From: Duganella margarita
GTDB taxonomy: Bacteria; Pseudomonadota; Gammaproteobacteria; Burkholderiales; Burkholderiaceae_D
DNA: 64,000 bases
NCBI RefSeq assembly: GCF_009857535.1
Contig: NZ_WWCS01000003.1
Coordinates: 434,001 to 498,000 of the forward strand
Reading direction: 5' to 3'
Position 1 is the stretch's first letter; each line of letters opens with the position of its first letter. This document shows positions 8,173 to 18,579 of the stretch, one piece after another. A program made the translations under genes and the position numbers. Below the pieces are notes generated by a model, which was not told the DNA's origin, searched no databases, and saw only the letters and a list, made by a program, of their open reading frames with translations.

Positions 8173-8630
8173 GCGTCGGAGGAGGGAGGTGCCGGGTGTT
8201 TTGAACTGAGGCGCATGCTAGCAAAAAACGTCGTGTTTTGCATGGTTTTACGTCAAAACTGATCAATTTCCGAATTATCCCTTGCCCAAACGGGGGCGGC
8301 GGGTGTAACTTATAGGACGCTTTGAACAACCCCGAAGCTCTATGGTCTGGTCGCAGCAGGCACACAACGCCGCAACGACACGACGCGCTTTCATATGTAG
8401 GCAGTTTGCTCTCGCCCGTACCACAAGTACGAGAGGTACACATCGCCACTACGGAAAACCCGGCCAAACGAGAGTTTGCGCTAGCACCGCTTTGCACGTC
8501 ACTACGGTTGACGGAAGAGGCAGTGCGACCGCATAAATAAAGGGACGCTGGGCAGAGCTGTAGCGGTATTGGTACTTCGTCAGGACAGAGCATCCGATCA
8601 ATCTCCTATGGACCTTGAAAGGAATGTTTC
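8173..8630 (+). promoter_or_regulatory. 458-bp leader region upstream of ilvB
   Basis: No convincing gene lies between the divergent sigma-factor and ilvB starts. CTCTCG (8409-8414) can pair with either of two downstream CGAGAG copies (8430-8435 and 8469-8474), which would be mutually exclusive. The near alternative forms a compact hairpin with an inner GTAC/GTAC stem (8418-8421, 8427-8430). The octamer CACTACGG also occurs twice (8447 and 8500). No GC hairpin with a U-run is seen, so a classical attenuator is not supported. A good ribosome site (AAAGGAA) precedes ilvB. Confidence 0.4.
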
Positions 8631-10370
8631 ATGAATACCGAAGCATCTTCACTTAGCAGTAATCAATTGACTGGCGCAGAAATACTGGTGCGCTGCCTGG
8701 CGGAAGAGGGCGTGGAACACGTCTTTGGCTATCCGGGCGGAGCCGTCCTGTACATCTACGACGCCATCTTCAAGCAAGACAAATTCCAACACGTTCTGGT
8801 ACGCCACGAGCAGGCTGCGGTGCATGCTGCCGATGCTTATTCGCGCTCGTCGAACAAGGTCGGTGTTGCGCTGGTGACGTCCGGTCCGGGTGTCACCAAT
8901 GCCGTGACCGGTCTGTCTACTGCGTACATGGATTCCATCCCGATGGTGGTGATCTCCGGCCAGGTGCCGAGCCACGCGATCGGCCAGGATGCGTTCCAGG
9001 AATGCGACACGGTCGGCATTACCCGTCCGGTGGTCAAGCACAATTTCCTCGTCAAGGACGTCAAGGACTTGGCTGAGACCGTCAAGAAAGCCTTCTTCAT
9101 CGCCCGCACCGGCCGTCCCGGCCCTGTGCTGGTCGATATTCCGAAGGATATCTCGATGCACAAAACGACGTTCTCGTACCCGAAAGAGGTCGAGATGCGT
9201 TCGTACAAGCCGGTCGACAAAGGTCACTCCGGCCAGATCCGCAAGGCAGTGCAGCTGCTGCTGCAAGCCGAACGCCCGATGATCTACACCGGCGGCGGCG
9301 TGATCCTGGCCAGTGCGGCGCCGGAACTGAACAAGCTGGTGGACAAGCTCGGCTTCCCGGTCACCAATACGCTGATGGGCCTGGGCGCGTACAAAGCGTC
9401 GAGCGAAAACTTCGTCGGCATGCCCGGCATGCACGGCACCTACGAAGCCAATATGGCCATGCAGCACTGCGACGTGCTGATCGCCATCGGCGCCCGTTTC
9501 GACGACCGCGTGATCGGCAACCCGAAACATTTCGCCTCCCATCCGCGCAAGATCATCCACGTGGACATCGATCCATCGTCGATTTCCAAGCGCGTGAAAG
9601 TGGATATTCCCATCGTCGGCAACGTCAAGGACGTGCTGATCGAGTTCCTGGCGCAGCTGGACGCGTCGGACGCCAAGCCGAATGCGCCGGCGCTCAAGGA
9701 CTGGTGGAAGCAGATCCAGGAATGGCGCGGCAAGGACTGCCTGAAGTTCGCCACCTCCGACCTGGTGATCAAGCCGCAATCGGTGGTGCAGAAGCTGTGG
9801 GAAGTGACCAAAGGCGACGCCTTCATCACCTCCGACGTCGGCCAGCACCAGATGTGGGCGGCGCAGTACTACCCGTTCGACAAGCCTAAGCGCTGGGTCA
9901 ACTCGGGCGGTCTGGGCACCATGGGGGTCGGCCTGCCGTACGCCATGGGCGTGCAGATGGCCAATCCGGACGCCACCGTTGCCTGCATCACCGGCGAAGG
10001 CTCGATCCAGATGTGCATCCAGGAACTGGCGACCTGCAAGCAGTACCACCTGACGCCGAAGATCATCATGCTGAACAACCGCTTCCTGGGCATGGTCCGC
10101 CAGTGGCAGCAGATCGACTACGGTTCGCGCTACTCCGAGTCCTACATGGATTCGCTGCCGAATTTCGAGAAGCTGGCCGAGGCCTATGGCCACGTCGGCA
10201 TGCGCATCGAGAAACCGGGCGACGTCGACGGCGCACTGCGCGACGCGTTTGCGATGAAGGACAAGCTGGTGTTCATGAACTTCATTACCGATCAATCGGA
10301 AAACGTCTGGCCGATGGTTAAAGCAGGCAAGGGTCTGTCCGAAATGCTGCTGGGTTCGGAGGATCTCTAA
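8631..10370 (+). CDS. ilvB: Acetolactate synthase, large (catalytic) subunit
   Basis: A 579-residue ThDP-dependent enzyme making acetolactate or acetohydroxybutyrate, the first common step to valine, leucine and isoleucine. The N-terminal domain carries the activating Glu in VRHEQAAVHAADAYSR, the middle domain the FAD/CoA-type fold (IAIGARFDDRVIG), and the C-terminal domain the ThDP/Mg motif as GEGSIQM through the LNNRFLGMVRQW quasi-active-site lid. The first residue pair of that motif is GE rather than the textbook GD. The small-subunit gene follows after one base. Expression is probably controlled through the long leader upstream. Confidence 0.95.
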   Translation: MNTEASSLSSNQLTGAEILVRCLAEEGVEHVFGYPGGAVLYIYDAIFKQDKFQHVLVRHEQAAVHAADAYSRSSNKVGVALVTSGPGVTNAVTGLSTAYMDSIPMVVISGQVPSHAIGQDAFQECDTVGITRPVVKHNFLVKDVKDLAETVKKAFFIARTGRPGPVLVDIPKDISMHKTTFSYPKEVEMRSYKPVDKGHSGQIRKAVQLLLQAERPMIYTGGGVILASAAPELNKLVDKLGFPVTNTLMGLGAYKASSENFVGMPGMHGTYEANMAMQHCDVLIAIGARFDDRVIGNPKHFASHPRKIIHVDIDPSSISKRVKVDIPIVGNVKDVLIEFLAQLDASDAKPNAPALKDWWKQIQEWRGKDCLKFATSDLVIKPQSVVQKLWEVTKGDAFITSDVGQHQMWAAQYYPFDKPKRWVNSGGLGTMGVGLPYAMGVQMANPDATVACITGEGSIQMCIQELATCKQYHLTPKIIMLNNRFLGMVRQWQQIDYGSRYSESYMDSLPNFEKLAEAYGHVGMRIEKPGDVDGALRDAFAMKDKLVFMNFITDQSENVWPMVKAGKGLSEMLLGSEDL

Positions 10371-10371
10371 C

Positions 10372-12002
<1,631 letters not shown>

Positions 12003-12020
12003 TCGACTCCCCCCCCAACG

Positions 12021-12047
12021 AAAAGCCGGCTCGCGCCGGCTTTTTTT
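12021..12047 (+). terminator. Rho-independent terminator of the ilvBHC operon
   Basis: A perfect 6-bp GC stem GCCGGC/GCCGGC with a TCGC loop, preceded by AAAA and followed by seven T residues, starts 22 bp after the ilvC stop codon. Confidence 0.93.
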
Positions 12048-12063
12048 ACGTTATGCTAGTGCA

Positions 12064-12273
12064 ATGATAACATTCGACTGGCACGGCGCCGCCATCTCGC
12101 GCGCGACGGTGGTGGACGCCACCTACAAAAACACCCAGAACGTGCGCCGTTTCCTGATCGGGCAATGCGGCCCCGATTTCAAGTTCGACCGCGCCCTGAT
12201 GGCATGGATACGCAGCGGCGCCGCCCATACTATCGGCGACATTGCCGACGAATGGCAGCGCCGTCGCAGCTGA
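12064..12273 (+). CDS. Small DUF6434-like protein
   Basis: A 69-residue soluble protein. The patterns FDWHG at the start, YKNTQNVRRF in the middle and ALMAWIRS...IGDIADEW at the end resemble DUF6434, a short domain often found beside SAP domains. No catalytic motif is visible. It starts 62 bp after the ilvC stop, immediately beyond the terminator, and converges with the small membrane protein gene downstream. Function unknown; the family assignment is from memory of the motif. Confidence 0.65.
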   Translation: MITFDWHGAAISRATVVDATYKNTQNVRRFLIGQCGPDFKFDRALMAWIRSGAAHTIGDIADEWQRRRS

Positions 12274-12280
12274 GTGGCTG

Positions 12281-12532
12281 TCAGCGTGCCAAAGCGAACC
12301 ACAGCAGCAGCGCACTCCACATTGTCAACCCGCCAACCAGCGACGCGCCGCCGGTAGAGATCAGCATCTGGCCGGTTTGCTCGTCATAGTGCACCAGCTT
12401 CGCCCTGAAGAATTCCTTTGTATGGATCGCACGCGCCTTTCCCAGCGAGATGATGGGAATGACCGCGCGCCCAATGGTGTACAAGATGACTTCCATCAAC
12501 AGGTAAAACGCCAACTCTATCAAAATCGCCAT
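12281..12532 (-). CDS. Small inner-membrane protein, unknown function
   Basis: An 83-residue protein with two predicted transmembrane segments: residues 3-25 (ILIELAFYLLMEVILYTIG) and the C-terminal LVGGLTMWSALLLWFAL. A short basic loop lies between (KARAIHTKEFFRAKLVHYD). The start at 12532 is chosen because GGAGGG lies 7 bp upstream; an ATG 18 bp further up has no such site. It converges with the DUF6434-like gene, 7 bp apart. No family recognised. Confidence 0.6.
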   Translation of the reverse strand: MAILIELAFYLLMEVILYTIGRAVIPIISLGKARAIHTKEFFRAKLVHYDEQTGQMLISTGGASLVGGLTMWSALLLWFALAR

Positions 12533-12681
12533 CGCACGGCCCTCCGTCATTAATCCCTAATCATAGCAACCCGATAATTAGAAAATACTTAATTTGTTAC
12601 AAACACTCACCATGTCTTACAGGTATGTTTTGTAAATTCATGTACAGTGCGGCTTGTCGTAATCTCAACTTTGGAGCCGTA

Positions 12682-13443
12682 ATGAACTTGATGAAAAAAC
12701 TTGCCTCCGCTGCTGCCGTATCCTTCGCGCTGGGCGCGCACGCCGCTCCGACTGATGCGCTGCCCACCACCGGCACGCTGGTGGTGGTGCCGGCCTATGG
12801 TGAAGTCAAACACGCCAATGACCAGGCCGTCGTGCTGCTGGCGATTGAGGAAACCGACAAGGACAAGGCCGCTGCGGCCTCGCGCGTCAACACCAAGATG
12901 AAGCATGGCCTGGAGATCGTCAAGAAAGAAGATCCGCAAGCCAGCCTGAAAACCCAGGGTTATTACACCTACCCGGTCTATCCGGACGAAATCGTGCTGG
13001 CCAACGGCCGCCCCGCCAAACAGCCGCGCGTGCCGGTGTCGTGGCGTGTGGGCCAGTACCTGGAAGTGACCACCACCAGCCTGGACAAACTGCCGAAAAC
13101 TGTGGCCGCCGCGCAGAAGATCCTGACGCTCAACAGCATCAACTTCGGCCTGACCTCGGACACCACCAAGAAGCTGGATGACCAGCGCATCGCCGCCACC
13201 TACAAAAACCTGAACGAGCGCATTGCCTCGATCGCCAACGCCATGGGCCGCAAAGTCGGCGACGCCGTGCTCGATACGGTCGATTTTGAAGGCTCGGGCA
13301 ATTACACGGAGTCGCGCGCTGCTGCGGCGCCGATGATGATGCGCATGAAGAGTGCCGACACGGCGGACGTGGCCGAGCCAAGCTTCGAGCCAGGTGAGAC
13401 CACCTTGCAGATGCAACTGGTCGGCAAGGTCCGCTTCAAATAG
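12682..13443 (+). CDS. SIMPL domain (DUF541) exported protein, paralogue 1
   Basis: A 253-residue protein with a signal peptide (MNLMKKLASAAAVSFALGAHA) followed by a DUF541/SIMPL domain: GTLVVVPAYGEVKHANDQAVV, the K-rich helix EETDKDKAAAASRVNTKM, the YYTYPVYP segment, and the VGDAVLDTVDFEGSGNYTE segment. SIMPL proteins are periplasmic or outer-membrane associated and of mostly unknown role. A close paralogue lies at 14232, with a PEP-CTERM gene between. The start is chosen for the signal peptide and a GGAG site 6 bp upstream; a longer frame adds a non-signal-like N-terminus. Confidence 0.85.
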   Translation: MNLMKKLASAAAVSFALGAHAAPTDALPTTGTLVVVPAYGEVKHANDQAVVLLAIEETDKDKAAAASRVNTKMKHGLEIVKKEDPQASLKTQGYYTYPVYPDEIVLANGRPAKQPRVPVSWRVGQYLEVTTTSLDKLPKTVAAAQKILTLNSINFGLTSDTTKKLDDQRIAATYKNLNERIASIANAMGRKVGDAVLDTVDFEGSGNYTESRAAAAPMMMRMKSADTADVAEPSFEPGETTLQMQLVGKVRFK

Positions 13444-13460
13444 GGATCACCTCCCCGGGA

Positions 13461-13476
13461 TGGCTTGCAGTTTGCA
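13461..13476 (+). promoter_or_regulatory. Candidate sigma-54 (RpoN) promoter of the PEP-CTERM gene
   Basis: TGGCTTG-CAGT-TTGCA matches the -24/-12 consensus TGGCACG-N4-TTGC(A/T) except at two positions and has the invariant GG and GC with the required 10-nt spacing. A transcript would start near 13487, about 75 bp before the gene. PEP-CTERM genes in several bacteria are known to depend on RpoN and the PrsK/PrsR two-component system, which makes this location meaningful. A palindrome ATTTGAT-N6-ATCAAAT lies just downstream. Confidence 0.55.
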
Positions 13477-13562
13477 ATCGATAATATTAATTTGATAATC
13501 ACATCAAATAATATATTATTAATTTGAAAACAATCTGTTTTCGTTCCATTCTGGGGAGATTT

Positions 13563-14189
13563 ATGCGATCCATTAAATTTCTGCTCGCCATTTCTTTGGC
13601 GGCCGCATCCACCCTCGTCAGCGCGGCGGTGGATTTTTCTACGCTGAAGCTCACTGCCGGCCAATTCACGCCGTGGCAAGTGGCGCAAACCGCCACCTTC
13701 GACAGCGCACCGCCAGCCGACGTGTATTACACCGGCGGCGAATACGTCACCGGCACGGCGCCCGACCAGCGCTACACCGCGCCTGATTACGACCACACCC
13801 AATATCTGATCGTCGGCGCCAATGAGCCAACCTCGCGCATCACCTTTGGCTACCGCCTGGGCACGACGTATTTCGGCTTCTATTTCAGCACCATAGACCT
13901 CTACAACTCGGTCACGTTTCACGGTTCCGACGGCAGCCTGACCACCATCACCGGCCAGCAGATACAGGACCTGGTGCCGGGCTTGCGCGCGTCTTACTAT
14001 TTCAATGTGTTTGCCACTGGCGGCACCACATTCGACTGGATCGAACTGCGTTCCCCGGACAACTCGTTTGAAACGGACAACCACGCTTTCATCGTGTCGG
14101 AGGTGCCGGAGCCGGAAACCTGCGCGATGCTGCTGGGTGGCCTTGGCCTGTTGGGCGCCATGGCGCGTCGCCGTCGCGCGCGCGGCTGA
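13563..14189 (+). CDS. PEP-CTERM sorted exported protein
   Basis: A 208-residue protein with a signal peptide (MRSIKFLLAISLAAASTLVSA), a Thr/Tyr/Asp-rich secreted body without a recognised enzyme motif (probably a beta-rich fold), and a C-terminal sorting signal: VPEPETCAMLLGGLGLLGAM followed by an Arg cluster. This is the PEP-CTERM tripartite signal processed by exosortase and linked to exopolysaccharide and floc formation. The start is set by the signal peptide and the GGGGAG site 7 bp upstream. The gene is inserted between two SIMPL paralogues and has a candidate sigma-54 promoter. Confidence 0.88.
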   Translation: MRSIKFLLAISLAAASTLVSAAVDFSTLKLTAGQFTPWQVAQTATFDSAPPADVYYTGGEYVTGTAPDQRYTAPDYDHTQYLIVGANEPTSRITFGYRLGTTYFGFYFSTIDLYNSVTFHGSDGSLTTITGQQIQDLVPGLRASYYFNVFATGGTTFDWIELRSPDNSFETDNHAFIVSEVPEPETCAMLLGGLGLLGAMARRRRARG

Positions 14190-14231
14190 CAGTGCGGTAC
14201 AGTGAGGGCTTATCCCTTACTGGAGTCCGCA

Positions 14232-14972
14232 ATGAAATACCTCGCTGTTGCCGTCCTGACGACGTTTGTTATTGCCGCCCAAGCGCAATCCCTGCCCACA
14301 GCCGGGACGCTGGTGGTGGTGCCGGCCATTGGCGAAGTCACCCACGTCAATGACCAGGCCACCGCCACGCTGTCGATCGAGGAAAACGATAAAGATAAAG
14401 CCGCCGCGGCCTCGCGCGTCAACCAGAAGATGAAGCAGGGCGTGGAATTGCTCAAGAAAGCCGATCCGCAAGCGATCCTGAAAACCCAGAATTACTATAC
14501 CTACCCGGTCTATCCGGAAGAGGTGCAGGCGCCACCGGGCCAGCCGCGCAAGCCGCGCGTACCGACCTCGTGGCGTGTCGGCCAGTCGGTGCAACTGGTC
14601 ACGACCAACCTGGACAGCCTGCCGAAAACCGTGGCCGCCGCGCAGAGCGTATTGAGCCTGAACCAGCTGCGCTTCGGCCTGTCGCCGGCCACCAGCAAAA
14701 AGCTGGACGACCAGCGGATTGCCGCCACCTATCTCAACTTGAATGAGCGCATCACTTCGATCGCTGCCGCCATGGGCCGCAAGGTCAGCGACGCCGTGCT
14801 CGATACGGTGGATTTTGAAGGCTCCGGCAATTATGCCGAACGGGTCCAGGTGACCGGCTCGAGCGTGGCAGCGTTTGCCCGCGCCGCTCCGGAGCCGGTG
14901 ACGGAGCCGAGCTTCGAACCGGGCGAAACCACGCTGACGATGCGCCTGGTGGGCAAAGTGCGCTTCAAATAA
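14232..14972 (+). CDS. SIMPL domain (DUF541) exported protein, paralogue 2
   Basis: A 246-residue paralogue of the protein at 12682, with signal peptide MKYLAVAVLTTFVIAAQAQ and the same segments in order: GTLVVVPAIGEVTHVNDQA, DKDKAAAASRVNQKMK, YYTYPVYP, SWRVGQ, SKKLDDQRIAATYLNLNER, DAVLDTVDFEGSGNYAE, EPSFEPGETTLTMRLVGKVRFK. The two share long identical stretches. Even the 5' flank is related (ACAGTGCGG, then GGAG-N-CCG-N-AATGAA), indicating tandem duplication. A strong terminator follows. Confidence 0.85.
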   Translation: MKYLAVAVLTTFVIAAQAQSLPTAGTLVVVPAIGEVTHVNDQATATLSIEENDKDKAAAASRVNQKMKQGVELLKKADPQAILKTQNYYTYPVYPEEVQAPPGQPRKPRVPTSWRVGQSVQLVTTNLDSLPKTVAAAQSVLSLNQLRFGLSPATSKKLDDQRIAATYLNLNERITSIAAAMGRKVSDAVLDTVDFEGSGNYAERVQVTGSSVAAFARAAPEPVTEPSFEPGETTLTMRLVGKVRFK

Positions 14973-14990
14973 GCAAACATGGGCACAATA

Positions 14991-15016
14991 GGGGATGGCG
15001 CGCCATCCCCTTTTTT
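14991..15016 (+). terminator. Rho-independent terminator after SIMPL paralogue 2
   Basis: An 8-bp stem GGGGATGG/CCATCCCC closed by CGCG, followed by six T residues, lies 18 bp after the stop codon. Confidence 0.92.
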
Positions 15017-15070
15017 ATAGTCGGCTCCTCTATAATGATGGCGCACACACAATAACCAGAACGGATCACC

Positions 15071-15940
15071 ATGCCCAATTTTCCCCGCCGCCGCGCCAAG
15101 AACGCGGCCATCGCCAAACTGCCCAAAACGTCCCGTTTCAGCCGTTTTGCGCGTCGCGCCCGCGGAGAGGATCTTGACCGGCCGCGCCATCGCGGCATTT
15201 ACCTGCTGCCCAACGCCTTCACCACGGCGGCGCTGTTCTGCGGCTTCTACGCCATCGTCATGGCGATGAACCAGAAATTCGAGCACGCCGCCTGGGCCAT
15301 CTTCATCGCCATGGTGCTGGACGGCCTGGATGGCCGCGTCGCCCGCCTGACCAACACGCAGAGCGAATTCGGTGCCCAGTACGACTCGCTGTCGGACATG
15401 GTGTCCTTCGGCGCCGCGCCGGCGCTGGTGATGTATGAATGGTCGCTGCGCGGCCTGGGCAAGCTCGGTTGGATCGCCGCGTTTGTCTACTGCGCCGGCG
15501 CCGCCTTGCGCCTGGCGCGCTTCAACACCAATATCGAAGTGGTGGACAAGCGCTACTTCCAGGGCATGCCGTCGCCGTCGGCCGCCGCGCTGATCGCCGG
15601 CTTTATCCTGATGATGCTGGACCTGGAAGTGTCCGGGCTGGAAATGGCCTGGGTCTCGTGGGGCATCGCCTTGTTTGCCGGCCTGACGATGGTCAGCAAC
15701 GTGCCGTTCTACAGTTTCAAGGACGTCAACTTCCGCAAGCCGGTGCCGTTTATCGGCGTGTTCCTGATCGCGCTGGGACTGGCGCTGATCGCCATCAAGC
15801 CGGCAGCCACCTTGTGGCCGCTGTTTGCGATCTATGGCATCTCTGGCTATGTGGTCGCCGCCTGGCGCGCGGCCAAAGGCAAGAAGGTCAGCCTGATCCA
15901 GACCGACATGCACAGCGACGATCCGAGCGAACGGCGCTAA
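15071..15940 (+). CDS. pssA: CDP-diacylglycerol--serine O-phosphatidyltransferase
   Basis: A 289-residue integral membrane enzyme making phosphatidylserine, the precursor of phosphatidylethanolamine. The CDP-alcohol phosphotransferase signature is visible in [26 protein letters not shown], with all conserved Asp and Gly residues. About seven hydrophobic segments follow an unusually basic, Arg/Lys-rich N-terminal tail ([18 protein letters not shown]). The short C-terminal tail is cytoplasmic. leuA follows after 58 bp, the order common in Burkholderiales, where pssA sits inside the ilv-leu neighbourhood. Confidence 0.93.
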   Translation: MPNFPRRRAKNAAIAKLPKTSRFSRFARRARGEDLDRPRHRGIYLLPNAFTTAALFCGFYAIVMAMNQKFEHAAWAIFIAMVLDGLDGRVARLTNTQSEFGAQYDSLSDMVSFGAAPALVMYEWSLRGLGKLGWIAAFVYCAGAALRLARFNTNIEVVDKRYFQGMPSPSAAALIAGFILMMLDLEVSGLEMAWVSWGIALFAGLTMVSNVPFYSFKDVNFRKPVPFIGVFLIALGLALIAIKPAATLWPLFAIYGISGYVVAAWRAAKGKKVSLIQTDMHSDDPSERR

Positions 15941-15998
15941 ACACCGGGCGGTAGGCCCTGAGAAGATTAAGCAACGAAGCATTAGCCACGGAGCGATC

Positions 15999-17546
15999 AT
16001 GAACAACTCATCCAACCGCCTCATCATCTTCGATACCACGCTGCGCGACGGCGAGCAATCGCCCGGCGCCTCGATGACGAAGGACGAAAAAGTCCGCATC
16101 GCCAAGCAGCTGGAGCGCCTGCGCGTAGATGTCATCGAAGCCGGCTTCGCGGCCGCTTCGCCGGGCGACTTTGAATCCATCAAGGCGATTGCCACGGTAG
16201 TGCGCGAATCGACCATCTGCTCGCTGTCGCGCGCTAATGACCGCGACATCGCCCGCGCCGCCGAAGCGCTGGCGCCGGCCGAGCGCAAACGCATCCACAC
16301 TTTTATCGCCACCTCCAAGCTGCACATGGAGGCCAAGCTGCGCATGCTGCCGGAGCAGGTGCTGACGCAGGCCTGCAACGCGGTGCGCTTCGCCCGCCAG
16401 TACACCGACGATATTGAATTCAGCCCGGAAGACGGCAGCCGCTCGGACGAGGACTTCCTGTGCCGCGTGCTGGAAGGCGTGATCGCCGAAGGCGCGACCA
16501 CCATCAACTTCCCCGACACGGTGGGCTACGCGGTGCCGGAGATTTTCGGCGAAACCATCCGCCGCCTGCGCGAGCGCATTCCCAATTCCGACAAGGCCGT
16601 ATGGTCGGTGCACTGTCATAACGACCTGGGACTGGCGGTGGCCAACTCGCTGGCCGGCGTGATGATCGGCGGCGCGCGCCAGGTCGAGTGCACCATCAAT
16701 GGCCTCGGCGAACGCGCCGGCAACACCGCGCTGGAAGAAGTGGTGATGGCGCTGCGCACGCGTGGTGGTTACTACAATTTGGAATGCGGCATCGACACCA
16801 CGCAGATCGTGGCGGCGTCCAAGATGGTGTCGCAGATTACCGGCTTTGCGGTGCAGCCCAATAAAGCGGTGGTGGGCGCGAACGCGTTTGCGCACGCTTC
16901 CGGCATCCACCAGGATGGCATGCTGAAGTCGCGTGAGACCTACGAGATCATGCGCGCCGAAGACGTCGGCTGGGCGGCGACCAAGATCGTGCTGGGCAAG
17001 CTATCCGGGCGTAACGCCTTCAAGCAGCGCTTGCAGGAGCTGGGCATCGATCTGGAATCGGAGACCGAAGTCAATGCGGCGTTCGGGCGCTTCAAGGAGC
17101 TGGCCGACCGCAAGGCCGAGATTTTTGACGAGGACATCCTGGCGCTGGTGTCGGACGAGCAGCAGTCGCAGGAAAGCGAGTTCTATCGCTTCGTCTCGCT
17201 GGAGCAGCGTTCTGCCAGCGGCGAGACGCCGGCGGCCAAAATCGTGTTCGTCATTGACGGCGAAGAACATGTCAGCGAAGGCCGTGGCGATGGCCCGGTC
17301 GACGCCACCGTCAACGCCATCGAGGGAGAGGTCGGCAGCGGCGCTGAACTGGTGCTGTTCTCGGTCAACGCCATCAGCACCGGCACGCAGTCGCAGGGTG
17401 AAGTGACGATGCGCTTGTCGAAGGAAGGCCGCATCGTCAACGGCGTCGGTGCGGACCCGGATATCATCGTGGCCTCGGCCAAGGCCTACCTGTCGGCGCT
17501 GAACAAACTGCATTCGAAAATTGAACGAGTCAATCCGCAACCATGA
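15999..17546 (+). CDS. leuA: 2-isopropylmalate synthase
   Basis: A 515-residue enzyme condensing acetyl-CoA with 2-ketoisovalerate, the first committed step to leucine. The N-terminal TIM barrel shows [16 protein letters not shown] (metal and substrate binding) and the [13 protein letters not shown] metal motif, followed by [16 protein letters not shown]. The C-terminal part (about residues 390-515) is the LeuA allosteric dimer domain, which binds leucine. Full normal length. The last bases overlap the start of the sugar kinase gene (ATGA), so the two are translationally coupled. Confidence 0.95.
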   Translation: MNNSSNRLIIFDTTLRDGEQSPGASMTKDEKVRIAKQLERLRVDVIEAGFAAASPGDFESIKAIATVVRESTICSLSRANDRDIARAAEALAPAERKRIHTFIATSKLHMEAKLRMLPEQVLTQACNAVRFARQYTDDIEFSPEDGSRSDEDFLCRVLEGVIAEGATTINFPDTVGYAVPEIFGETIRRLRERIPNSDKAVWSVHCHNDLGLAVANSLAGVMIGGARQVECTINGLGERAGNTALEEVVMALRTRGGYYNLECGIDTTQIVAASKMVSQITGFAVQPNKAVVGANAFAHASGIHQDGMLKSRETYEIMRAEDVGWAATKIVLGKLSGRNAFKQRLQELGIDLESETEVNAAFGRFKELADRKAEIFDEDILALVSDEQQSQESEFYRFVSLEQRSASGETPAAKIVFVIDGEEHVSEGRGDGPVDATVNAIEGEVGSGAELVLFSVNAISTGTQSQGEVTMRLSKEGRIVNGVGADPDIIVASAKAYLSALNKLHSKIERVNPQP

Positions 17547-18466
17547 GTGAGCAATTTGATGTGGTGGCGCTGGGCGAGGCCATGGTGGAATTCAACCAGG
17601 CCAACGCCAGCGAACCGTTGTACCGCCAGGGCTTTGGCGGCGACACCTCCAACGCCGTGATCGCCGCCAGCCGCCAGGGCGCGCGCGTGGCCTACCTGAG
17701 CCGCGTGGGCGAAGATCATTTCGGCCGCATGCTGCTGGATCTATGGCAGGCCGAGGGCGTGGACGTCAGCGCGGTGGCGCGCGATCCACAGGCGCCAACC
17801 GGGCTGTATTTCGTCAACCACGGACCACGGGGCCACAGCTTCAGCTATCTGCGCGCCGGCTCGGCGGCCAGCCGCATGCAGCCGCAGACCATGGATCTCA
17901 GTGCGGCAGGGCGCACGCGCTGGCTGCACGTCTCCGGCATCTCGCAGGCGATATCGGCCAGCGCATGCGATACCGTATTTGCCGCCATCGAAACCGCGCG
18001 CGCGGCGAATGGCAAAGTGAGTTTCGATCCGAACCTGCGCTTGTCCTTGTGGCCATTGGCGCGCGCTCGCGCCACCATCTGTGCGACGATCGCGATGACC
18101 GATCTGTTCCTGCCCAGTCTTGACGAAGCGGTGGCGCTGGCCGGCACTGACGATGTGCCGGCGATCTTCGCCTGGGCCCGCGCGCACGGCGCCCACACGG
18201 TGGTGCTGAAAAGCGGCCCGGCCGGCGCCTGGTATGCGGAGCAGGGCGCGCAGCCGCAACTGGCCGCCGCCCGCGCAGTGCAGGCGGTGGATGCCACCGG
18301 CGCCGGCGACTGCTTCGACGGCAGCCTGCTGGCACGCCTCGCCGCCGGCGATACGCTGGCCGACGCGGTGCGCTACGCCAATGCCGCCGCCGGCCTGTCC
18401 ACGCTGGGGCATGGTGCAGTGGCGCCGATTCCGACTGCCGCGCAAGTCCGCGCCGCGCTGGGCTGA
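17543..18466 (+). CDS. PfkB-family sugar kinase (2-keto-3-deoxygluconate kinase-like)
   Basis: A 307-residue ribokinase/PfkB family protein. The N-terminal substrate side has [31 protein letters not shown] and the C-terminal signature is [21 protein letters not shown] with the catalytic Asp and anion hole. The overall pattern (EFNQ near the start, [25 protein letters not shown]) fits KDG kinases best, but other hexose or keto-sugar substrates are possible. It overlaps leuA by 4 bp although the pathways are unrelated. A short hairpin (18467-18488) follows directly after its stop codon. Confidence 0.8.
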   Translation: MSEQFDVVALGEAMVEFNQANASEPLYRQGFGGDTSNAVIAASRQGARVAYLSRVGEDHFGRMLLDLWQAEGVDVSAVARDPQAPTGLYFVNHGPRGHSFSYLRAGSAASRMQPQTMDLSAAGRTRWLHVSGISQAISASACDTVFAAIETARAANGKVSFDPNLRLSLWPLARARATICATIAMTDLFLPSLDEAVALAGTDDVPAIFAWARAHGAHTVVLKSGPAGAWYAEQGAQPQLAAARAVQAVDATGAGDCFDGSLLARLAAGDTLADAVRYANAAAGLSTLGHGAVAPIPTAAQVRAALG

Positions 18467-18492
18467 TACTTCGCTCCACACCGAAGTATTTG
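18467..18492 (+). terminator. Weak stem-loop after the sugar kinase gene
   Basis: A perfect 7-bp stem TACTTCG/CGAAGTA with an 8-nt loop starts directly after the stop codon, followed only by TTTG. It may act as a weak or Rho-assisted terminator of the leuA transcript. Confidence 0.4.
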
Positions 18493-18579
18493 CGCAGCCG
18501 GGTGAATATCCTGATGTTTCCTGAAGACGGCGCAGCGCACCTGCGCGGATGATTGGCTGAGGCGCTAAGTCACCAGGGT

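Noticed and set aside
8342..8536. 64-codon frame in the ilvB leader as an attenuation peptide
   Set aside because: No run of Ile, Val or Leu codons, no ribosome site, and no terminator hairpin follows.
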